Positions 1 through 9,500 of a DNA stretch of 10,631 nucleotides are shown piece after piece. The position numbers and the translations under genes are program-made. The stretch lies in NCBI GenBank assembly GCA_003118195.1, contig BEXV01000029.1:34062-44692 (forward strand). The letters are read 5' to 3'. How positions within the stretch are numbered: the first letter of the stretch is position 1; each line of letters opens with the position of its first letter. The notes below the pieces were generated by a model. The model was not told where the DNA came from, searched no databases, and saw only the letters and a program-made list of their open reading frames with translations. This stretch comes from Hemicentrotus pulcherrimus. Taxonomy: Eukaryota; Echinodermata; Echinoidea; Camarodonta; Strongylocentrotidae.

Positions 1-485
1 TGCTTATCTATTTTGTTATTTATTGTTGTATTAATATATTCAAATTTTTCATGATTGTAAAGCGCATAGAGAAATTTTCAATTTATTATGCGCCATAGAA
101 ATATTCTCTATTATTATTAACAGACAAGGCCCTGTGAGCTATATTCTTTTCAGATGAAGTAATATAATACTGTGGTATAAAAACATGGCCTGCCAATTGT
201 GGAACATGGATGCCGCCGGGGATTGACGTTGCACAAGTCCCCTAAAACGAATAACATGAGGTGCTACAGGCAGGCCAGAGAGAGAGGGGGGCCGGCCGGG
301 GGAGCTTATATATGACATTATCATGCACAATCGTCAAAATTATGATGGAAACTGCATTTTACATAAAAATGCAATTTATATTACCAAGAAGAAGAAGAAG
401 GTGCATGAATAACACATATAATTTTACAGCCACAAGAGGGCGGGTTAGTCGAAGAGCGCGAAAAAAAGGCAAATCCGTGCACAAC
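1..485 (+). promoter_or_regulatory. 5' flank, probable promoter and 5' UTR of XPO7
   Basis: This stretch precedes the XPO7 start codon and carries no gene of its own. Visible elements are a TATA-like CTTATATATG at 305-314, a GC-rich patch GCCGGCCGGG at 291-300, and an Sp1-type GGGCGGG at 438-444. A small imperfect fold-back (GCGCATA at 62-68, TATGCGC at 87-93) lies further upstream and may be a repeat remnant. The transcription start cannot be fixed from sequence. If the TATA-like motif is used, the 5' UTR would be about 140-150 nt and would contain upstream ATGs. Several of these are in frame with the XPO7 start, with no stop between. The promoter assignment rests mainly on position, so confidence is moderate. 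Confidence 0.45.
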
Positions 486-503
486 ATGGCGAATGTAGAA
501 CAG
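486..503 (+). CDS. XPO7: XPO7 coding exon 1 (residues 1-6, MANVEQ)
   Basis: Six codons, ATG GCG AAT GTA GAA CAG, followed by the donor GTAGGC. The ATG has A at -3 and G at +4, a strong initiation context. The peptide has the same length as vertebrate exon-1 MADHVQ and joins exon 2 in phase 0, which fixes this start in preference to the upstream in-frame ATGs at 312, 342, 345, 369 and 405. The exon is tiny in coding terms and is separated from exon 2 by a 3170-bp intron. Confidence 0.88.
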
Positions 504-3500
504 GTAGGCTTCATGAATTACATATGTTCAACGTTTTTTTTAATACTCTGGAACCAGGAGAATAAGTTTTAATGTAATTTTGAGATTACATGATTTTGAA
601 ATTTTGTGAAAAAGTCATTATGACCGTTTTAGATTGCTCAGAAATTGATTAAAACCTCATCTGAATTACGGAGATCTCCCTAGAGATTGCGATGTGTCAA
701 TGTGTGTGTTGTGGTCAATGCAGTTTGTGTGCTTTCATCGGAGAACGGGTGGTGCGGGCACAGCCTTTGGACAGAGCAATTGCATTGGCAGTCTCTGTAT
801 GATTGTAATTTTTATAGATTAAGCGTCTGATTCAAAACTTGACTTGAATGACATGAACCTTAATATTAGATCCAGAGTAAAGACATCAGACCACTGGTTT
901 TGTAATGATAATGTGTGTGTTTGTCATGGTGTTCGGTGTTCTTGTGAAATTCATTCATCCTGCACATCAGTAGTCTAGACCTAGATCTAGATCTAGAAAT
1001 TTCATTTTTTATTTGCTTGCGATGTTGAATTCCTTCCTCATGAGAGATAACACTAGACTAACTGACTAAGACAAAATTAATAAGTGTTTATTTTGGACCA
1101 GGTGTCCACCTGTTTTGAATGAATCAATGTCCATTTCTAGAATTTATATTTATCATTTAAAATCCCGAAAGTTTGAGTGACTCTGAGAAAAGTGGAAGGT
1201 AAGAAATGAGAAAATTCCAGAAACAAAGGTATAAAATTTACCTTGCACAAAACAAGTATCAAGATCCTGCCAGGATCTACAGAGACGTAATGGTTGAGCT
1301 GACAAAATGTTTCACAAAGCGTTAACACACAGCAACTATGGTAAAGAGTAAAGACATTGACATTAAAGATAAAGACAGGGGGCTTACACCCTACAACTGC
1401 AAGCTCTGCTTTTAAGTCAGCCCTCTTTCCCTTTCAATTTCATGTTTATTTTGTTTGTAATGACTAATGTATTGTTTTGCGCAATATGTATGTGAATATG
1501 TTAAAATGTACCATCATTGTTAATATGAACAATTGAATTTGAAAGAGGAAAAATAAATTAATTAAATTGAATTGAAAGGCCAGTTATAGTCATGTGATTG
1601 CATTGTGAAAGAAACGTTGTGGAATCGATCAGAAAAGGTTGATCATCTAGCATATAAGTATTGGTGTGTACTGCAGGGTTCTGGAATCATCAAAATGATT
1701 TAAAAAATTGGCCCAGTCTTGGTAAAATAAAATTACAAGCATTGTACACAGAAAGATGTTTATGGGACTACGCAAAACATGCGCCATATCTATCCGGTCC
1801 AAGTGGATATAATGTTTTACCAAATATATCAATTAGAAGGCAGTTTCTCGGCAAATTTTGTATCATCAAATTTTAGTCAAAACATATTCTTTCACATGAT
1901 TAGTAATGAGAGCTTCCATTTCATTTTTTGAGAGGGGGGCATTTCCCAAACTGGTCTTTACCTTTAATATTAGCCACAAAAAAAAAAACATCCACAAAAA
2001 ACTACAATACCGGTAGTACAAAGCTATACAAAAATATTTTTTTAAACAGATAAAAACAACTATGTCTTCATGGGTATTCTTCGATTTAGACTATGCAACT
2101 GATATTAAAGGTTAAGTAATGTTGTACAATGTAAAGAGAATAAAGAGCAATGTTAGTTGCTACTTAAAATATAATTCAAATATCCAATTTAGATTTAAAA
2201 AGTGTTTTGCTTAAAATGTTTAAAGACAGACCTTCATTTCTAAGGAGCGCGATCGCGCCGGCGCTCCTACAGCGCTCCTAAAAAATAATCAGGAGAGTTA
2301 TTTACAGCGCTCCTTGGTTTCAATGTTTCCTTGAAACTAGAAGGCAAGGCGCAAGTGTTTGCCGTGAAAATGCGCCNCTGTTTAATGTGCAATGTTCTTA
2401 GTCAATCTTTCCTGTTGATCTTGTTAAGATCAAAAAGTTAAAAAACTGGATGATGATCAGATTGACAGATTTTGACTATTAAGTTGAAGTTGAAATGTAA
2501 AAGATATTGGATTCAATTGTTGACATTTTTACATGGTGCTGACAAGAACAGTGAATGTGATTGAAAATTGAAGAGTTAAATATTTCGTTCGTCGTTTAAA
2601 ATGTTTGACATTGTTTAACAATTAACATTGTTCCAAAAACTGAACTGTTAATTTACAGGGTGACTGTGAGGTAGACTGAAGTTACTTAAGTTGAACATGA
2701 ATGGTAATAACCAGCAAATTCAGTTGATTATGATGATGATAATTGAGTGTACTGCAGTAACTTGAAACTTCAATAAATGAAACAACACGGTTGTCAGTCG
2801 ATCAGTTAACACTTATTTGATATGTATTTTATTACAGCATTTTGAACCCACACACAATAATACAAGGTAAAAACATTAAATTTCAAATTGAGCTCCTCAC
2901 TCTTTCGAGGAGCGTTATTTGAGGAGCTCAATTTGAGCTCCTTGGCAAAACAAGGAGTGGGATTAATAGAGCTCCACCAAATTCTAGAAATGAAGGTCTG
3001 TAAAGAGTCTAGATCTAGATCTGATTAGATCTATAACAGCTATAAAACTGTTTGTTAATTTATAAAAAGAAGATACAAAAAGCTATTCAAAAGAAATCTT
3101 TTATTTAATTTTAATGAAATAAAAGAAATGGACATGTACTTTTAGTTCAAAGAATTTACAATGCATTGTTTCAAGTGATATTTGACTTTTCAAATTCTAT
3201 TTGAAAAAAGAAAGTAGAACAAAAGTCAATAAACCCACAAAATGATGGATAATTGAAGAATATTTACCAACAGGGGGAAAAAATGCAGTAAAACATTTTT
3301 CCCATTTATCAAAACAAACAATAGACAAAGGATACAAAGTAAGATTATGGATATGGACTGTGGATCAAAAGGTCAGCGGTTCGAGTCCTGTCATGGCACT
3401 TTTCCTTTGGCAAGACATTAATCTACATTTGCCACACTCTACCCAGGTGAGGTAAAATGGTACCTGGCAGGAATTAAGTCCTTGAAATGCTAGAGTGCCA

Positions 3501-6500
3501 TAATGGCAGCCATTCTAAGGCTGGGGTAATAATTTCCAAAGCTCTTTGGAAGTGAATACCGGTAGAGACATTATAATGTGATATGCGCTACATGTACAAT
3601 GTACATGTATACAAGAACTGAATATTATTATTACCGGTAATATTATTTGTCCTTTTTTTCCTCCTCCCACCAGGAGCTTGTGCAGCTTGAGCTGCTGTGC
3701 AAGCAGCTCTATGAGAGCCCCGACACTGAGCAACGCACGCAGGCCGAGAAGGCCCTCGTCAACTTCACCAACTCTCCAGATCTCAACAAATGCCAGCTTT
3801 TGCTTGAAAGAGGAAATGTAAGTATAGCCAGGCATTGGCAGGTTGTGTATCCGGCATTTGATTTATAACAGCAAGTGAAAAAGTTTGTAGTAAAGCAATA
3901 GTTCATCAATCTTCTAAGAGTTCTTTTCATTGCCAAATTAAAACTGGAGTTGACATAAATTAATTTTTGTAATTTTCAACAAGCAATTGGATAAACTTTC
4001 ACAATACATGGAGTTTCACACCTCTCTCTCCCTTTCTCCCTTTCTCTCTCTCTCTCTCTCTCCCTTTCTCCCTTTCTCTCTCTCTCCTTTCCCCCTTCTC
4101 CCTTTTTTTTTTCTCTCTCTTTTCCTACGTGTAGTCTGCCTATGCCCAGTTACTTGCATCATCATCACTCATCAAGTTGGTCTCCAAGACCACCACAGTC
4201 ATTCCCCTTGAACAGAGGATAGATATCAGTAAGTACATGTCCATAGACATCTTGATTTTTATTCCATTGGTATTGTGGGAATGGAATAAGTTTTTAAGAA
4301 GATGATACATGTACATTGTACATATAATGGGGTGATCAAAATTCACAGAAATTTTTGAAAATATTAGGAAATGTGATATTCAATCCATGATTTCCATTTT
4401 CTACACGAATTAATCTATTTCAATTATTACCAAATGGACGGCAAAGTGTTTTTACTACAAATTTTAAAGCCACAGAGAATAATTCGCGCACTGGAGGCTC
4501 TGCGAGTGGGTGGCGTGCTGTCCATCAATTATTCAAAATTAAAATGGCCTCCAACGCCAACCTGTGTACAACAACCACTATTTGTGTTTCCCTTGACTGT
4601 AATTGAAGCGTATATATTACAATATAGAAACATTGAACCCTTAACATCAAGAGCAAATCATATTTTGGTAATTGACACACTTTAAATAGATGATTTGTGG
4701 ATGTTTATTGACATTGTTGTGGTAGTCAATGGGACATGTATTGCCAAGTTCTCATTCTTAGTAAATATATCAATGTTTACCGGTAGTTGTTTATTGGTGA
4801 TGTGACATTTACTGATTCACAAACACTTACCTATCTGACCATTCTGTTTGCCAAATACATTTCATGAAGTGGTTGTTTGACTGTAAATCAATAAATCTAT
4901 TTATTCATTATTGTAAAGAAAAAACATATATTCAACCTTTTATAAATACTTTTGACTACCTTATTTCTTCTTCCTTTTACAGAAAATTATGTGTTGAACT
5001 ATCTTGCCAATAGAACTAAACTGCCCAACTTCGTATCGCAGGCACTCATTCAGGTAAATATAATTTTGATGTTGTTGTGAAGAGGATGATCTAAAACTTG
5101 TGTATGTTTTTTTATTTGACTGATATTTAAAAAGAAAATTAAATGCTAGGAAAGTATGTTCGTTGCAGTTTTTTCCGGTAAACTTCTTTGAAAAGAACGT
5201 TTACAATGACTGACAAACAAATTACTTTTGGTTTTTTAATTACTTGAACCCAAACTCGGTCAACGATTAACTCCCACACCTTGTTGTTGGACATCTCTTT
5301 TTGAAAGAAAGGGAAATCTAGAGGAAACATTATACAGTGTGAGTCAAAAAAAAGTTTATAACTAGAAAATTACTGATTATTTTAAAAATCATTTATGTAT
5401 AGTAAATAATTATACATTTTATGAAAGAGTGTTTTATCCCAAATCATATGGTTTTGGTTTATTTGGGATAAAACACTCTTTCATAAGATGTATAATAATT
5501 TACTGTTCATAGATGATTTTTAAAGTAATTAGCAATTTTCTAGGTGTAACCTTTTTATCGACTCACACGGTATACTTATCAGAATTAGGACGTCATGATC
5601 ACTGCATTATGGAGCCCGGGGGCCAAAAGCTAAACAGATCACTGCAGATGAGAATCACAATCTAAATTACTTAAATGAATTATTACGGTCAGTAAGGAGA
5701 ATGCGCTTATTGAAATGTCAGACATGCCGATATTTGGGCTCATATGGTCCTTACTCATATGGTTTGTTTGTACAATCAAATGGAGTGAGGAGCATGGTGG
5801 CCGAGGTATCGGCTTGGTGTGGTTTTCCTTCCCATCTTCCTTCACACTAATGTTCTATCCTTCTCATCATTTTCAATGTGTGATACTAGAATATAAGAAT
5901 ATTTCTATATGGTCTATCTTTTATTGAAGGTTCTTCTATGATTATAAACACAATAACCCAGTAGATGCTATTTTTTGTTTTCATTATGAAATTCATGTTG
6001 AGACCAATAAAAAGTTACATTTTGAGGACTCAAAATATTCTGTACCTGTGTATACGACGCACCCCGACTTTTGAATTTCCCCGACGGTAAAAAAAGTGTC
6101 TTATACACGGAGATTTACGGTACTATATGAAGTAAAACTACGTTCCTAATTTGAAGGGAAGAGATTTTGATTTTTTTTTTTTTTTTCAGTCTCGATAAAT
6201 TATGCCCTTCGCAAAGCACTTTGACGGCCGAAGCTCTCCCGTGTCTTCAGCTCACTCACCTGTATCATGCAGCTCAATACACGGGGGCAACCTACATGGG
6301 GGCAACCTGCGCAGCAGCTAGCTTCATAAGAAACAATCTTTCATGTCCCTTCTTTTACTTTTTGGCAATATGGTACAGATTTAGATCTAAATGCAGTAAT
6401 TTGTGCCAATACATTGCAAAAGTAAAAGAAAGGGCCGTATCCAGGACGGGAAGTCGCCATTTGAATCCATTTCACTGTATACAGTACTAGAAAATTCTGG

Positions 6501-9500
6501 GAATGGCAGAGGTGCGCGATAGCCGCGCAGTCTAAGGCGCTGCCAATAGAAGTTAATCTATGTGTAGGCTCGGGTTCGATCCTGACTTTGAATTTTTTTT
6601 TTTTGTTCTTTTTTTGTTCTTTTTTTTTGAATCTCAAAAGTCGGGGTGCGTCTTATACACAGGTGGGTCTTATACATGGAGATTTACAGTATATTTTTTA
6701 TTTGTACAATGTGTGACCAAAACAAATTTCCATGTGTTCTTTTGGATGAATAAAAAGAATTGAATTGAATTGAATTGAAGATTGCTAGTCAGTAGATAGT
6801 TTGTACCACCTGTGAAATTATGTTTCTCTTTCTGTCACCCTGTAGTTACTGGTGCGCATCACCAAGCTAGGCTGGTTCGATAGCAGGAAAGATGACTATG
6901 TCTTCAGGAATGTCATGTCGGATGTCTCAAAGTTTCTCCAGGTAAGAAGAAAGACAAACTGATCATATTATCAAAAAAGCAGAAACATTCAGCAGGCCTG
7001 ATAATTATCCAAATTAAATCGGTTTCACGATTTTTGTCTCGCCTGCGTGGCAAAAAGCGAGACATAGGTGCCGCTTTTCCGGTGACGACGATGGCTGCGG
7101 CGTCAACATCAAAAAGTTAACCTAAGGTTAAGTTTTAGAATTTTTGATATTATTGTGAAAGTATAAGTTCTTTGTCAATGAAACTTGGACTCTAGGGTAA
7201 TCAAGTATACTCAATCATGTGAGTAGAATTTCAGGGCACTAAGTTAAGGTAAAAGGTCATTTTAGGTCAACAAACTTAGACTATGTCGTGGCATAAACAT
7301 CACAATTTAAATTTTTTAGCATATATTCAAAAGTGTTTGTTCAAATTCCATGAAACTTGTACCCAAGGCAGGGGTTATCAGGTATCACGAATCATATGAC
7401 ACAGATTCCAGGTCACAAGGTCAAAGGTCATTTTAGGTCAGTAGACTTTGATTATTTAATGAATCAATTTGTGTTATTTGTTCATATTTCATTCAAGTTA
7501 TCGAACTTGGTACAAATAATGGTAAATAATTCTTCTGATGATTCTTAGTCAATATTCACTTCAAAATGCTGATTATATTCAGAGAATTTCATTTTTGGGG
7601 GCCTGCTAATGGGCCACCCTGCCTATAAATAGTGTTCCAGCTTAAATTTTCCATCATATCGAATTGCGTAATGCAGGCGAGACGGCCAAGAGCGTTTCCC
7701 TTGTTTTTTTTCTTCCTGATTTTTTTCTCTTCTTTTTCCCCCAATTTTTTTTTCTTCTTATTCTTCCCGATCTTATCCCGATTTTCCCCTTATTTTCTTT
7801 ATTCTTCCCTATTTTCCCCCAATTTTCTTACTCAAAAAGGGGGGGGGGTGAAGTTGTTAGAGGCAATTTTTTTTTTTTCCCCCGAATCCTCTTTGTTTGT
7901 TTTTTACTGCCCACTATCACCCCTGATTCAGAGAAATGATATCTCAGTTGGTATATCAAATTAAATTTCAATATTTAGCTCCTCTTATTTCATCTATAGC
8001 TAGGAATATCTATAACTCCTCAGCTTTCACTATGTTGTAAAATTTGTTAATTTTTGTTGATGTTATATAACACTATTCACTGTATATCTACATGATTGTA
8101 CTTTTGATGCCCTGCATTTTCCAGTAAAATAGAATTCTACTTTGTTGTGCAAGTTTGAACAATAATGTGATGTTTAAAAAAATTGAGTCTCAGTTTTGCA
8201 GTATTACAAAACTTGATGAATGTAGACCACTTGTGATATTCACGATAATATCATACACACAAGTGTTTCTGTTTATTTTAATTGTTAGCAGCATACCAGT
8301 AGGTGAAATTAATTATTTTTTCTTTCATTTCAGGGTTCAATGGAACATTTTGTCATTGGAGTACAACTCATGTCACAACTTGTCAGTGAAATCAATCAGG
8401 TAAGTACCATTAAAAAACCCTCAAAAGAAGAGTGTTATTCAAGTGTGTTGATATCTGTCTCGTTAGTATATTATCATACTTGAAGTTGGTATTGAAAAGC
8501 CTGTTTATTCCCATTTATAATGATGCCCCATTTGTATGTGTTATGTAAACATGGAATGTGCAGTACATCCTGAATAAAGGGCCAAGTCGAAAGTGAAATG
8601 TTGCACAATGCATTGTTATTGTCAAAAGTAAGTTTGGAGGATGGATTGTGCTTTGAAAGAATGCCAAAGCATTGCCATCTTTCAAGGTATTTCACATCTT
8701 ATTTAAACTGTCAAAAGATACAATTTAATAACATTCAGAGGAGAGATAACAGTACATTACTCATGGAAAGTAATATCAATAGCATTTATGCAGGAGGTGT
8801 GTGGGTACAGCAAAAGGCCATTGGTCTGACGAGGCTAAACCCTGTTTTACTGCCAATAGGACATTATTTATGTCATAGATCATTTTCATTGAAAGCCTAA
8901 CATTCTAAGCTATTGTCCTAATGGCGGACTGTTGATTATAAGTAGGTCAGAATGAGTCGGGGAGAGTAGAGGTATATGGCCTTGTTTAAATCCTGCTGGT
9001 TCCAAGATTTTGTCCGACTTGTTTTCAATTAAAAGATCTAGCACAAAAACTTTATCTACTGGTTGCAAGCCAAAAAATTCTTGATAACAATTGAAACTTC
9101 TTTCAGGAAGCCTTACATTCTATGCTTTAAGATGATGACATGGATCCTATTCAAATAATTGGTTGAGAGGGTACACATGACCAGGCATTTATTTTTCCTA
9201 ACACGTCATTTTGATAATGACCGGTCATCATCAAATGCCAATGACCGGTCATTAGTAAAATCATGATATAAAACATCATTTTATAAAACAAATTAAAACA
9301 TAATCTTATAAAACAAATAACTAATGCGCTCACTGCTGTGTATTATTTGTTCCCCTCAGCCTGACAACATCCGTCCCCTGACCAAGCATAGAAAAATAGC
9401 CTCCTCCTTTAGAGATACCATGCTCTTTGAGATCTTCAACATGGCATGCAATCTACTCAAGCAAGCTTCGAAAGGCGGTATCAACATGCAGGACGACAGC

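Larger units (their letters stand above)
504..3673 (+). other. XPO7 intron 1 (3170 bp)
   Basis: Phase-0 intron from donor GTAGGC to acceptor CACCAG, with a pyrimidine tract at about 3648-3670. It contains a LINE 3' tail (about 1361-1577), a hAT-like element (2227-3000) and a tRNA-derived SINE (about 3340-3631). The remaining parts, 504-1360, 1578-2220 and 3033-3339, show no gene. They hold only AT-rich sequence, a short TCTAGA-type run at 974-997, an inverted E-box pair CAGGTG-TC-CACCTG at 1099-1112, and a small fold-back near 3272-3302. Long first introns often hold enhancers, but nothing here proves one. Confidence 0.85.
5054..6845 (+). other. XPO7 intron 4 (1792 bp)
   Basis: Phase-0 intron from GTAAAT to CCTGTAG. 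It contains a palindromic MITE (5335-5570) and the nested repeat block 6045-6779. The part 5573-6040 has no recognisable gene or repeat. A T16 run followed by CAG at 6171-6189 imitates an acceptor, but the sequence after it meets a stop in phase 0 at the third codon. Confidence 0.85.
6942..8333 (+). other. XPO7 intron 5 (1392 bp)
   Basis: Phase-0 intron from GTAAGA to TTTCATTTCAG. It holds the 7036-7683 element and the pyrimidine-rich tract 7684-7895. The remaining 7896-8333 is AT-rich and shows no gene or clear repeat. Confidence 0.85.
8400..9359 (+). other. XPO7 intron 6 (960 bp)
   Basis: Phase-0 intron from GTAAGT to CCCCTCAG. It has no recognisable gene. Visible structure is a 17/19 direct repeat (8893-8911 and 9108-9126) and two ATGACCGGTCAT palindromes close to the 3' end. 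Sequence between 8400 and 8890 looks unremarkable. Confidence 0.85.

Noticed and set aside
261..311. Open frame beginning at 261 as the XPO7 start
   Set aside because: The codon at 261 is GTG, not ATG, and a eukaryotic start there is implausible. Exon 1 is set at 486 by similarity of MANVEQ to vertebrate MADHVQ and by its strong initiation context.
3340..3400. Functional tRNA gene at the B box
   Set aside because: There is only a B box and no credible A box or closed acceptor stem, and the body continues as a SINE.
3515..3936. Minus-strand open frames opposite exon 2
   Set aside because: They are shadows of exon 2 and the SINE; the peptides show no domain features.
4434..4685. 83-codon + strand frame in intron 3
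   Set aside because: No recognisable motifs, no splice context and a mixed AT-rich composition; taken as chance.
5775..5815. tRNA-like string GTGGCCGAGGTATCGGC
   Set aside because: It vaguely resembles an A box, but no B box follows at a suitable distance.
6171..6310. T16-CAG followed by GC-richer sequence as a possible extra XPO7 exon
   Set aside because: The XPO7 alignment is continuous from exon 4 to exon 5 without it, and phase-0 reading after the CAG meets TAA at the third codon.
6347..6434. Inverted repeat as a microRNA precursor
   Set aside because: Arms need gaps, and the loop region pairs poorly apart from the AGATCT centre; more likely a decayed fold-back repeat.
6511..6592. Functional tRNA-Leu gene
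   Set aside because: Pol III boxes are present, but acceptor and anticodon stems do not pair well and no Leu anticodon can be placed.
7632..7964. Phe/Leu-rich frames in intron 5 that look like membrane proteins
   Set aside because: They are translations of a T/C-rich low-complexity tract in two frames; hydrophobicity follows from composition.
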